Shown: positions 7,803 to 16,231 of the stretch, piece after piece
Numbering within the stretch: the stretch's first letter is position 1
Layout of the letters: the number at the start of each line of letters is the position of its first letter
Source of the DNA: JAIKWW01 sp052169645
Lineage (GTDB): Bacteria > Bacillota > Clostridia > Peptostreptococcales > Anaerovoracaceae
Direction: 5' to 3'
Assembly: GCA_052169645.1 (NCBI GenBank)
Contig: JBQNCA010000018.1
Coordinates: 1 to 30,753 of the forward strand
Length of the DNA: 30,753 bases
Notes under the pieces: generated by a model
Told to the model about the DNA's origin: nothing
The model's database searches: none
Seen by the model: only the letters and a program-made list of their open reading frames with translations
Program-made: the position numbers and the translations under genes

Positions 7803-8747
7803 TCACTTGGAAAGCTGAGCTTCCCTCACTGCTAAAATTATATCATTTGAAGTTATATTATATTCTTCCATGAGCAGAGCCGGTTTGCCCGACTGTCCGA
7901 ATCTGTCCCGAATTCCTATCATCTTCATACGTACAGGGTAATTTTGAGATAAGACCTCGGCAACTGCAGAGCCCAATCCGCCTATCACGGAATGTTCCTC
8001 CGCTGTAATGATGCTCCCTGTTTCTTTTGCCGCCGTTATAATAATATCACTGTCTAAAGGCTTTATCGTATGCATATCTATGACACGCACGCTTATGCCC
8101 TCTTTTTCAAGCTTTTCCGCCGCTGTCAGAGCTTCATTTACCATAAGTCCGCAGGCTATTACAGTATGATCGTCCCCCTCTCTTACAATTACTCCTTTAC
8201 CTATCTCAATGTTTGCATTTTTGTCATAAATAACAGGAATATCAAGTCTGCCCAGTCTGACATAACACGGACCGTCCATCTCAGCTACCTGCTCTATCAG
8301 CTTTGATGTCGAAGTCGCATCTGCGGGATGTATAACCGTCATTCCGGGAATAACTCTCATCAGTGCCAAATCCTCTATGCACTGGTGGCTGGCTCCGTCC
8401 TCGCCTACAGTAATACCTGCATGAGTTGCACATATCTTTACATTCGCATCGGGATAAGCTATGGAATTTCTTATTATTTCGTATGCTCTGCCTGCCGCAA
8501 ACATAGCAAAAGTGCTGGCAAACGCCACCTTGCCCGACATAGCCATACCGGCAGCCATACCCATCATATTCGCCTCTGCTATCCCTGCATTAAAAAATCT
8601 GTCCGGAAACTCCTTGCCGAAATCAGCAGTCATGGTGGATTTTGAGAGATCCGCATCGAATACGACAATATTTTCATTCTTTTTTCCAAGTTCAACGAGA
8701 GCCTTTCCATAAGCCTTTCTTGTCGAAATTTTCTTGATATCTGACAT
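7803..8747 (-). CDS. Transketolase, C-terminal half subunit
   Basis: 314 residues covering the pyrimidine-binding domain (about 8-170) and the C-terminal transketolase domain (about 190-310). Recognisable segments are DADLSKSTMTADFGKEFPDR, the FNAGIAEANMMGMAAGMA segment with the glutamate that activates thiamine diphosphate, and AEEHSVIGGLGSAVAEVL. The ATG overlaps the TAA of the N-terminal half gene by one base (TAATG), so the subunits are made together. Split transketolases are common in Clostridia and archaea. The enzyme moves two-carbon units between pentose and other sugar phosphates. A DXS-like or other split thiamine-diphosphate enzyme is the main alternative. Confidence 0.9.
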   Translation of the reverse strand: MSDIKKISTRKAYGKALVELGKKNENIVVFDADLSKSTMTADFGKEFPDRFFNAGIAEANMMGMAAGMAMSGKVAFASTFAMFAAGRAYEIIRNSIAYPDANVKICATHAGITVGEDGASHQCIEDLALMRVIPGMTVIHPADATSTSKLIEQVAEMDGPCYVRLGRLDIPVIYDKNANIEIGKGVIVREGDDHTVIACGLMVNEALTAAEKLEKEGISVRVIDMHTIKPLDSDIIITAAKETGSIITAEEHSVIGGLGSAVAEVLSQNYPVRMKMIGIRDRFGQSGKPALLMEEYNITSNDIILAVREAQLSK

Positions 8748-9571
8748 TACAGCGCCCCTCCTAATTCTTCGATCGCCTGTTTGAGCTGCTCATCATTCGG
8801 AGCTTTACCGTGCCATCCGGACTGATTTTCCATAAACGATACGCCTTTGCCCTTAACCGTCTTTGCTATTATGACATGAGGTCTTCCTGAAACGCTCTTG
8901 GCTTCAGCCACCGCTTCCGCAATGCTGTCGAAATCATGACCGTCTATAAGCTGCACATCCCAGCCGAAGCTTTTAAATTTTTCATCTATGGGTGCAACCG
9001 TGATAACATCTTCATTCTTTCCGTCTATCTGCAATCCGTTCCAATCGACGAAAGCTATCAGAGAATCCAGCTTATAATGTGCCGCCGCCATAGCCGCTTC
9101 CCATACCAACCCTTCCTGCAGCTCTCCGTCTCCCAAAAGTGCGTAAACATAAGCACCGTTTCCGTCAGCTTTGTCTGCAAGCGCCATGCCTACCGCCGAG
9201 GAAATGCCCTGTCCCAGAGAACCTGTGGACATATCGACCCCCGGAATTTTTTTCATATCCGGATGACCCTGCAATATGCATCCTATCTTTCTGAGATCCA
9301 ACAGCTCACTCTTGTCGAAGAAACCTCTTTCAGCCAAAGCCGCATACAGTGCCGGCGCAGCATGACCTTTCGACAATACGAATCTGTCACGACCCGCCTT
9401 ATGCGGATTCTCAGGATCTATATTCATTTCATTAAAATACAGATAGGTTACAATATCCGCTGCGGAAAGAGAGCCGCCCGGATGTCCCGAAGCCGCAGCA
9501 TGTACGGCATTCAGAATATCTATCCTTATTATCCTCGCTTTTTCCTTGAGAAAACTCGTATCTATCGCCAT
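8747..9571 (-). CDS. Transketolase, N-terminal half subunit
   Basis: 274 residues, the thiamine-diphosphate phosphate-binding half. HAAASGHPGGSLSAADI, SKGHAAPALYAALAERGFF and STGSLGQGISSAVGMALA carry the conserved histidines and the GSLGQG loop. The GDGELQEG motif followed by FVDWNGLQIDG is the classic GDG-to-N cofactor and magnesium site. An AGGAG-like sequence lies just before the ATG. The gene begins 13 bases after the TagA-type gene ends, so it may share the envelope-cluster transcript. With the next gene it makes one active site per heterodimer pair. In this context it could supply or consume ribose 5-phosphate. Confidence 0.92.
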   Translation of the reverse strand: MAIDTSFLKEKARIIRIDILNAVHAAASGHPGGSLSAADIVTYLYFNEMNIDPENPHKAGRDRFVLSKGHAAPALYAALAERGFFDKSELLDLRKIGCILQGHPDMKKIPGVDMSTGSLGQGISSAVGMALADKADGNGAYVYALLGDGELQEGLVWEAAMAAAHYKLDSLIAFVDWNGLQIDGKNEDVITVAPIDEKFKSFGWDVQLIDGHDFDSIAEAVAEAKSVSGRPHVIIAKTVKGKGVSFMENQSGWHGKAPNDEQLKQAIEELGGAL

Positions 9572-9584
9572 AATTCTCCTCCCG

Positions 9585-10328
9585 TCACTGTTTGCGGGGT
9601 TTCCCCGCCGCTATAACCTTCAACATGAATATGGGCAGCTTTGCCATTCTGCCTATTCTGCTCGGCTCCTGAATAAATCTGTACAACCATTCAAGTCCGT
9701 GCTTCTGATAAAATTCCGGCGCTCGCTTCAGGGTGCCTGCCCAGACATCAAGGCTTCCTCCTACGCCTATGGCTCCTCTGACCTTCAACTCGGATTTGTG
9801 ATCATCTATAAATTTTTCCTGTTTCGGAGCACCCAATGCGACGCACAGAAAATCAGCTCCGCTGTCATTTATTTCACGAACTATTTCAGTTTCTTCCTCA
9901 GGCTTGAAATAGCCGTTATGCGTACCTGCAACCCTGAGCTCTGGATATTTTTTGCATATATTTTCAGCCGCCGCTTCAGCGACTCCCGGCTTACTTCCGA
10001 AGAAATATATAGATTCCCCGCTCATTTCCAGATAAGCGATTATATTTTCCAGAAAGTCTATCCCCGTCACCCTCTCCGAAAGCGGCACTCCGACTATCTT
10101 TGAAGCATATACCAAGCCTATGCCGTCCGGAATTATTATATCGGCGGACTCTATAAGCCGTTTCAAACCCGGATCCTCTGAAGCACGCAGTACTATTTCG
10201 GAATTTGGAGTTACTATCACAGTCACTCCCGGCTCAGGAAATTTTTCTTTGAAGCTTTCCATTGCCGCAGCTTTATCCGCCATATCTACAGGAACACCCA
10301 AAATCTCTATCCTGTTAGTTTCTTTCAT
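9585..10328 (-). CDS. WecG/TagA/CpsF-family glycosyltransferase
   Basis: 247 residues from the ATG at 10326-10328. Relatives add N-acetylmannosamine (or a related sugar) to GlcNAc-diphospho-undecaprenol on the cytoplasmic face of the membrane, an early step of teichoic acid or secondary wall polymer assembly. Motifs in order: TPNSEIVLRA, IIPDGIGLVYASKI with the catalytic aspartate, FFGSKPGVAEAAAENI, VALGAPKQEKFI, GVGGSLDVWAG and HGLEWLYRFIQEPSR. An in-frame GTG at 10368-10370 would add 14 residues with no family match and a poorly spaced site. I prefer the ATG, preceded by AGAGG about 12 bases upstream. The sugar is not determined. Confidence 0.88.
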   Translation of the reverse strand: MKETNRIEILGVPVDMADKAAAMESFKEKFPEPGVTVIVTPNSEIVLRASEDPGLKRLIESADIIIPDGIGLVYASKIVGVPLSERVTGIDFLENIIAYLEMSGESIYFFGSKPGVAEAAAENICKKYPELRVAGTHNGYFKPEEETEIVREINDSGADFLCVALGAPKQEKFIDDHKSELKVRGAIGVGGSLDVWAGTLKRAPEFYQKHGLEWLYRFIQEPSRIGRMAKLPIFMLKVIAAGKPRKQ

Positions 10329-10378
10329 AATATATCGATACCTCTCACAGCCTTCAAGCACTTCCGTCACAGCCTCAA

Positions 10379-12661
10379 TCAGCTTTGATTTTCTATACGC
10401 CTAAGCATTTCCACAAAATAACGCTCATTATTTCCCGCCAACAATCTGAGTTTATCCGTCCTCTCGGACAGCTCCGTGCTGTAAGCTTCATGATGCTCGA
10501 CAACATCATCTATGCGGCTCATAGCATATTCCTTATCCAAGCTGTCAACCTCACCTATGGACGGCATTCCCAACATCTTGAGATAATATCTGACCTTGGG
10601 ATCGTATATTATTCCCAAGGTGGGCACACCCATATGTGCGGCAAAGATAAGTGTGTGCAGGCGCATGCAGATTACAAAATCCGCACAGCCCACTATTCCC
10701 ATAAGCTCGGATGTGGAATAATTCCCTGACATCATGTAGGCATCACATTTCATAAGGGCTCTCACCCTTTCACTTATCATTATATCATTTGGATTCTGCA
10801 TTATGATAAAAACTATATTTCTGCCGTGCTTCAAGCTTATTCTGTCACAGATATCAGCAATCTTGGAGGCAAATTCATCCGTGTTTTTCCAATTTCTCAC
10901 TGAAATTCCCACAAATGGTTTGTCCGTAGGTATACCTGCTTTCTGAAGCAACAGTTCCGCTTCGGGTCTTCCTATACAGTCATACGTGAAAACGGGATCC
11001 GCCGTCACATGGAGATCATCTCTTTCAAGTCCCATGTCTTTCAACTCACGCACGGAATTTTCATCTCTCAGCGTAACCAAATCCGCTCTCTCCACAGCAT
11101 TTCGCACAAGCTTGCGATTTCGGGATTTCACCACCGGTCCTATGCCGTTGGAATAGAGTACCACTTTTTTTTTCATGAGCTTGGCGGCATTTATAATCGC
11201 CAGATAATACAGAATCGACTTGGTGGAAGTGCTGTCCTGCAACAGACTCCCCCCGCCGGAAATCAGTATATCACAACTGCGTATAGCTCTCAACACGGCA
11301 AAAAAGTTGAAACGATCAATCATCCGGAAATCATAATGCTTTTTAGCCTCACTCGGATGAGCTATCAGTACACTCAAGGATAAATTTTCGTCAAGTGAGC
11401 TGAGATTTTTGTAAATCGCACTTAGTATGGCTTCATCTCCTGCATTGTTGAAACCGAAGTAACCGCTCATCAGCACTTTATAACGAGGCTTCACAGCAAG
11501 TCTGTAAACTCTTTCATAATCTTCGGTCATCCTGCCTACCGAATATTCTTTAAATATAAGCTTCCGCTCAAAGTTGCAAATTTCCGCAAGACGCTCCGGC
11601 TCAACATCTCCGGGCTGTCGTTTCCCGAAACCCAAGCTGCGCAGACAGGAGCAGATGTCTACAGCGAGCCGCTCCGTCTGAGATGGCTCGCTCTCTCTGC
11701 AACAGAAATTCGTTCGCTTAGCTTCTTCCGTCTTTTCCTGCTCAAAGAGTCCCATATAGCCTGCATTACCTGTCAGTATAACCGGCTTTTCCATAGCCAT
11801 AGCTTCGAGGGCGGTGCGGGAAACTCCGACGAAAAGGTCGCAGGCGGCAAGAATCTTATTGATGTCAGTCCTTGGTCCCGCCATTATTATCGCTTCATAT
11901 CCGAAGTCGGAGTTGAGCTTTGCGGCGGCGGCACTTATCCGTGCTTCTTCAGTGCCGCCGCCTGCTACAAAGAGGCGGGCGGTCGGAAATTCGGCATTTA
12001 CAAGTCGCATCGCATCCACCAGCTGCTCCGCTATGACGGAGCTGTCGGTATCGAGTCGACTTACATGACAGATTAGCGGAGCAGCCGCCCGCCATTTGTA
12101 GCCGCCGTCCTCTGCAATTCCGAACTCCGCAAGCACTTCCGACCCGTCCGTATCGGGAGAAAATTTTTCCGTATCTATACCGTTTATAGTGACTGCTATT
12201 TCACCGGACGGCATACCGTAGCTGTCTATCAAATAACGTTTTATATCCTCGGACACAGCTACGGAATAATCACCCCAGTTGGTGAGAAATCTCAGAGTAC
12301 CGGTCACCTCATAAACCCCGTGTGCAGAAGTCACAAAGCTGAATTTTGCCGAATGTCTTACAAGACTTGCTATAAAAGCCGGTATCCTCGCATGTGCATG
12401 CACTATATCAGGCTTTTCATCAAGAATAATTCTTTTCAATCGCCTATAGGATATATACATATTTCTGATATCTCTGCTGTGCAGCGGCACATTAAAGTGG
12501 CGAATACCCATAGCTTCAATTTCCTCGACATAAACTCCGCCGTTTGAAGCAGCTATCACCTCATAGCCTCGCCTTACCAGTTCTCCGGAAAGCTCCACTA
12601 TATGAGTTTCGGCTCCACCGATATTCAAACCCATCGTCACCATAAGGATTTTAGGTTTCAT
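10379..12661 (-). CDS. csaB: Fusion of a GT4 glycosyltransferase with a CsaB-type polysaccharide pyruvyl transferase
   Basis: 760 residues from the ATG at 12659-12661, which overlaps the TAA of the preceding gene by one base (TAATG). An upstream in-frame start adding 40 residues lies inside that gene and is unlikely. Residues 1 to about 390 form a GT-B glycosyltransferase: GLNIGGAETH (11-20), IVHAHARIPA, and SRTALEAMAMEKPVI (281-295) with the donor-site glutamate. Residues about 393-760 form the pyruvyl transferase: SGYFGFNNAGDEAIL (399-413), ILISGGGSLLQD (465-476), YSNGIGPV (503-510) and CMRLHTLIFAAHMGVPTLGI (665-684) with the conserved R-L-H. CsaB pyruvylates the wall polymer that SLH domains bind. 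CsaB is normally a separate protein of about 350-370 residues, so the fusion is notable. Confidence 0.9.
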   Translation of the reverse strand: MKPKILMVTMGLNIGGAETHIVELSGELVRRGYEVIAASNGGVYVEEIEAMGIRHFNVPLHSRDIRNMYISYRRLKRIILDEKPDIVHAHARIPAFIASLVRHSAKFSFVTSAHGVYEVTGTLRFLTNWGDYSVAVSEDIKRYLIDSYGMPSGEIAVTINGIDTEKFSPDTDGSEVLAEFGIAEDGGYKWRAAAPLICHVSRLDTDSSVIAEQLVDAMRLVNAEFPTARLFVAGGGTEEARISAAAAKLNSDFGYEAIIMAGPRTDINKILAACDLFVGVSRTALEAMAMEKPVILTGNAGYMGLFEQEKTEEAKRTNFCCRESEPSQTERLAVDICSCLRSLGFGKRQPGDVEPERLAEICNFERKLIFKEYSVGRMTEDYERVYRLAVKPRYKVLMSGYFGFNNAGDEAILSAIYKNLSSLDENLSLSVLIAHPSEAKKHYDFRMIDRFNFFAVLRAIRSCDILISGGGSLLQDSTSTKSILYYLAIINAAKLMKKKVVLYSNGIGPVVKSRNRKLVRNAVERADLVTLRDENSVRELKDMGLERDDLHVTADPVFTYDCIGRPEAELLLQKAGIPTDKPFVGISVRNWKNTDEFASKIADICDRISLKHGRNIVFIIMQNPNDIMISERVRALMKCDAYMMSGNYSTSELMGIVGCADFVICMRLHTLIFAAHMGVPTLGIIYDPKVRYYLKMLGMPSIGEVDSLDKEYAMSRIDDVVEHHEAYSTELSERTDKLRLLAGNNERYFVEMLRRIENQS

Positions 12662-13152
12662 TACAATATCTCCATTACACGACCTGTAAACTTGGCATAT
12701 TTGGTCTGTACGTCCTTTTCCATATTCACACTGATTTCTGCAGTTCTCTCTGAATAATATCGTCCGTCCGCAACCCTGCATTCGGCCTCAACCGTCATCT
12801 CCAAATCGCTTCTGCCTGAAACTTCACCGTTCACATATGTACCGTCGGCAGTCTGTGCCAACTTGTGTGCAGAATCTATATTCGTTTTCTTTATGGTTCC
12901 CAAGCAAACTCCGCTGTCCTCATCGTAAAGCTTATCCCCTGCAATAACGGATTCCGCCGTTTCCTGACGTATGTTTTCGACCTTAAAAGTATAGATTATC
13001 TTATCCATAGTTTCATTGACATTTGCAGCCTTATTCTGTGAAGTTCTTGCAAATACCGCACACACAAGAATTATTGCCAATATTATGACAATTATATCAA
13101 TAATGCTTATTTTTCCGAATAATCTTCCGTTTTCGTCGATAATTTTGCTCAT
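12661..13152 (-). CDS. DUF4330-family membrane protein
   Basis: 163 residues. It begins with IIDENGRLFGKISIIDIIVI, the hallmark opening of DUF4330, then one transmembrane helix (about 17-36) and an extracytoplasmic beta-rich domain. A VIAGDKLYDEDSGVCLGTIKK segment looks like the repeated core shared with the next gene. No catalytic residues are evident. The ATG overlaps the stop of the upstream gene by four bases (ATGA) and its own stop overlaps the GT-CsaB start. A role as an anchor or scaffold for wall-polymer assembly is inference from this position. Confidence 0.75.
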   Translation of the reverse strand: MSKIIDENGRLFGKISIIDIIVIILAIILVCAVFARTSQNKAANVNETMDKIIYTFKVENIRQETAESVIAGDKLYDEDSGVCLGTIKKTNIDSAHKLAQTADGTYVNGEVSGRSDLEMTVEAECRVADGRYYSERTAEISVNMEKDVQTKYAKFTGRVMEIL

Positions 13153-13649
13153 TTCGCTTCACCTCTCTTGACTCCGACAACATATCCCGCTCCGGAATAT
13201 CCGGGTCCGAGAACGCTTACCTCGGTTCCGATGCGCACTACATATCCTCCGTTTACGGTAATTGAAGTATCCGTCTCCTTACATTCGGCAATCAGCTCGA
13301 CCCTTGCCGAAATCATATCCGGAACCTCCGTATAAACGGTATTTCCCGTGTTATAATCGGTAGCTTCCTTTGTAGCCGGATAAAATTCAACACTTTTTAC
13401 CTCACCCATATAAAGCTTCTTGATTTTATCCTCAATTTTGTCTCCCGGCTTTATCATGCCCTCCGTGTTTGCGGACATAGTCGAAAGCTCTATTGCATAT
13501 TCCACCGTTCCCGCATTTTCAAACTCCGCATTTTTACCTCCGTGAAGTTTAATTATTATAAAGCCTGCAGCGACCGCTATTACCAGCACGATTATAATGA
13601 TATCAAAAAGATTGAGCGGCAGCTTCCTGCCGGGCTTTCTGTCAGTCAT
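13149..13649 (-). CDS. Second DUF4330-type membrane protein
   Basis: 166 residues. A basic N-terminus (TDRKPGRKLPLN), one membrane helix (about 15-33) and a periplasm-facing domain. The segment IKPGDKIEDKIKKLYMGEVKSVEF aligns by eye with VIAGDKLYDEDSGVCLGTIKK of its neighbour, so the two are probably paralogues and may pair. A G-rich end (VSVLGPGYSGAGYVVGV) closes the domain. It overlaps the GT4 gene by eight bases and the other DUF4330 gene by four. No known function; tight coupling to glycosyltransferase genes suggests a structural part in export or polymer length control. Confidence 0.65.
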   Translation of the reverse strand: MTDRKPGRKLPLNLFDIIIIVLVIAVAAGFIIIKLHGGKNAEFENAGTVEYAIELSTMSANTEGMIKPGDKIEDKIKKLYMGEVKSVEFYPATKEATDYNTGNTVYTEVPDMISARVELIAECKETDTSITVNGGYVVRIGTEVSVLGPGYSGAGYVVGVKRGEAK

Positions 13650-14766
13650 TGTTTCTTCCTCCTGTTACCTTTCTGTATACAGCTTCGACTTTATCGGCAA
13701 AGCTCTTTACCGTAAAACGTTCTTCGTAAATTTTCACGGCATCTCTGCTCATCCTTTCAAGCAAATCCCTGTCATCCATAAGACGTTTTATGCATACTGC
13801 AAGAGACTCGCTGTCTCTCATTTTAAAAATATATCCGTTCACTCCGTCATCTATAAGCAGAGGATTTCCTCCGCAATCGCTTACTATTGCCGGAATTCCC
13901 GCACTCATTCCTTCTATTACGGAAAGACTTGAAGTTTCGCTCTCATACGATGCGTTTATCTGTACATCCATCGCAGAAATCACTTCCGCTACATTATCTA
14001 TAAAGCCTGTAAAAATTACCGTTCCCGGCGGAAGCTCTTTTTCCGCTCTTCTTCGAAGCTGCTGCTCATAATCACCGCTGCCGGCTACAAGAAATCGGAT
14101 TTTTTCACCTTGTGAAATCAGTATTTTTATCGCATCGAGAATATCGTCATGCCCCTTATAAATCTCTATGCGGGCAAGTATGCCTATGACAAAATCATCC
14201 TCGGCGATACCCCATTTGCTCCTGTATCTCAGACGTTCGTCGGGAGTAGCCTCGGGCAGTTTTTCACAGCCGTTCATCATTACATCGATATATTTTACAG
14301 GAATACCGCTTTCCACCAGACTTTCCTTTGCCGCATCTCCTACGGCTATAACCCTGTCCGCATAATGCAGGTTTAAACATCTGTTAAGCCAATTCCCCGG
14401 ACCGTGCTTCATATAACTCTTTACAGGGAAAGCGCAATGCCTTGTATATATCACATGCCTGCCGCTTCGTCTTGCGGCAATTCTGCCCGAAAGCGAGCCG
14501 TGAGTATGCACTATATCAGGCATCTCTTTATCTATAGCTTGCTTCAAAACATGAACGGCAGCCCGATCAAAGGATCTGTCACCGTCTATATCCAACTCCA
14601 GCGTCCTCACTCCCAAAGCTTTAAGTCTCGGTACGAGAGCACTTCCACGCGGCACCGCCACGCTTACGTCAAATTCATCCCGATTATAATATTTTACATA
14701 ATTCAGCAATACTCTGCCTGCTCCGCCTATATTTGTATCGCTGATTATATTCATAACCTTTATCAT
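13642..14766 (-). CDS. GT4-family glycosyltransferase
   Basis: 374 residues, a GT-B retaining glycosyltransferase. The acceptor-side domain has ISDTNIGGAGRVLLNYVKYY and DIVHTHGSLSGRIAA. The donor-side domain has ILARIEIYKGHDDILDAIKI and SYESETSSLSVIEGMSAGIP, with the E-x7-E-like nucleotide-sugar site, then SDCGGNPLLIDDGVNGYIF. No membrane segment, so it acts at the cytoplasmic face, probably adding a sugar to an undecaprenyl-linked wall-polymer intermediate. AAGGAAG about 11 bases before the ATG is in the end of the upstream gene, which stops two bases before. The sugar is unknown. Confidence 0.9.
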   Translation of the reverse strand: MIKVMNIISDTNIGGAGRVLLNYVKYYNRDEFDVSVAVPRGSALVPRLKALGVRTLELDIDGDRSFDRAAVHVLKQAIDKEMPDIVHTHGSLSGRIAARRSGRHVIYTRHCAFPVKSYMKHGPGNWLNRCLNLHYADRVIAVGDAAKESLVESGIPVKYIDVMMNGCEKLPEATPDERLRYRSKWGIAEDDFVIGILARIEIYKGHDDILDAIKILISQGEKIRFLVAGSGDYEQQLRRRAEKELPPGTVIFTGFIDNVAEVISAMDVQINASYESETSSLSVIEGMSAGIPAIVSDCGGNPLLIDDGVNGYIFKMRDSESLAVCIKRLMDDRDLLERMSRDAVKIYEERFTVKSFADKVEAVYRKVTGGRNND

Positions 14767-14768
14767 CG

Positions 14769-16229
14769 TTAGGATCGCTTCCTTCCCGATAAAATTTCAC
14801 AGCCCGTCAGCTCGTAAGAATATCTTCCCATACGGCGAAATACCGTACCGAGTCCGATGAACATCCAAAACAGAAACATCACACGATAGTTATAAAATGA
14901 ATGATCCGCCATGCTCTGAACGAGGAATCCCCCTATACTTGAAAGCGAAGATATCTGAAATATCCTTGCAGTGCGATTTGTCTCCCTCGAAATAGCAGTA
15001 CACATCATGCGTGAAAATACTATTATCATCAAAACGAATATTACAAACAGACAAAGACCTCCGTCACAGAAAAGCTGCAAAAACAGATTGTGTGAATGCT
15101 GAGCCGTTGCCGTATTAAAGCTGTATGCGGGATAAACATCATTGAAGGCCTGCGTTCCCGGACCTATGCCGGTCAGCCAATAATCCTTAAGCATTGCCAC
15201 GGTTCCGAGCCAGATTGCAACTCGGTACGAGGTTGAACCGTCAGACATATTCCCAATGCTTACAAAGCGCTCAACTATAACGTCCGGCGCCGTTGCTACA
15301 ACTGCCAGCATTCCCAATAAAATAAGAATTATAAATTTACGGTCAAGCAATATAAGAAATATTACAGCTGCAAAGATAAGCCCCAACCAACCTGCTCTTG
15401 AAAATGTCAAAAGCATGCAGAAGCACATTATGCCTGAAGTGCAGAAGTAAAAAATTTTTTTGAGCCAATTATCCGCAGAAAAGAAGCATGCTGCGGAAAG
15501 AGGTATTATCAGAAGCAGATATTCCGAAAGCACATTCGGATTTTGCAAGGTTGAATAAACTCTTATCCCGATACCTGAAAACATTTCTTCATCAACCCAT
15601 GCATTCGAACCTGCAGCTCCGAACAGGTATTGGTAAAATCCGTACAGAGATACCGTCACCCCTGCGCAGACCGTCAAAAATATTACCGCTTTGAGCTTGT
15701 ATCCCGAGTCTATTGAATTTTCAACAAAGAATACGGATAGTACAAATACCGTTGTAAGCAGTCCGGGGAAGAGACTTCCGGATACGGACACGGACATGAA
15801 AGTTGCGATTATATACATTACAGCATAGAGCAGAACATATCTGTTTACCGGTGCTCCTTCAAGTGCTCTATCCCGATGTATCGCCAACTGTATGAAAGTT
15901 GACACGGCTCCTGCCGAAACCAATCCGAACAGCACCATTGTCGGAACTATAGGTGCAAGCACCATTGCAGGCAGCATCCACAGAAAAGGCTTGACCGAAA
16001 GACTTCCTTCAAACACTTTATCAAGTCGCAGCATTGCAAAAATTGTACTCAAAATATTTCTCAGTCTGAAGCCGATTTTTCCGAACACACTCGCTCCTAT
16101 AAGCGCATCCTCATCTTTCATATTCAAAAAAGCTTTTATAATTTTGCTCTTCTTCCATTGATTTCCGATTTTTTCGCATAATGAAAAAACGAATCTGAAT
16201 ATCAGGCTTGCTTTAATGATTTCTGCCAT
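14769..16229 (-). CDS. O-antigen ligase/polymerase (Wzy/WaaL-like) membrane protein
   Basis: 486 residues with roughly ten or more membrane helices. A long extracytoplasmic loop carries the Wzy_C signature: SYRVAIWLGTVAMLKDYWLT, GIGPGTQAFNDVYP and AQHSHNLFLQLFCDGG, including the conserved arginine and the H-N pair. Such proteins join or polymerise lipid-linked sugar chains outside the membrane. An unusual cytoplasmic stretch of about 60 residues precedes the first helices. The gene is separated by two bases from both neighbours (MurJ-like flippase and GT4), which strongly suggests one polymer pathway. Polymerase and ligase roles cannot be told apart from sequence. Confidence 0.85.
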   Translation of the reverse strand: MAEIIKASLIFRFVFSLCEKIGNQWKKSKIIKAFLNMKDEDALIGASVFGKIGFRLRNILSTIFAMLRLDKVFEGSLSVKPFLWMLPAMVLAPIVPTMVLFGLVSAGAVSTFIQLAIHRDRALEGAPVNRYVLLYAVMYIIATFMSVSVSGSLFPGLLTTVFVLSVFFVENSIDSGYKLKAVIFLTVCAGVTVSLYGFYQYLFGAAGSNAWVDEEMFSGIGIRVYSTLQNPNVLSEYLLLIIPLSAACFFSADNWLKKIFYFCTSGIMCFCMLLTFSRAGWLGLIFAAVIFLILLDRKFIILILLGMLAVVATAPDVIVERFVSIGNMSDGSTSYRVAIWLGTVAMLKDYWLTGIGPGTQAFNDVYPAYSFNTATAQHSHNLFLQLFCDGGLCLFVIFVLMIIVFSRMMCTAISRETNRTARIFQISSLSSIGGFLVQSMADHSFYNYRVMFLFWMFIGLGTVFRRMGRYSYELTGCEILSGRKRS

Positions 16230-16231
16230 TC

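Noticed and set aside
8936..10103. Long plus-strand frames (226 and 185 codons) opposite the transketolase and TagA-type genes
   Set aside because: Antisense to well-supported genes, with no ribosome binding sites or domains.
10329..10370. GTG start adding 14 residues to the TagA-type protein
   Set aside because: The extension has no family match and its Shine-Dalgarno is only two bases from the GTG.
12662..12781. Upstream start adding 40 residues to the GT-CsaB fusion
   Set aside because: It lies entirely inside the DUF4330 gene. The TAATG overlap gives a clear coupled start at 12661, where the glycosyltransferase fold begins.
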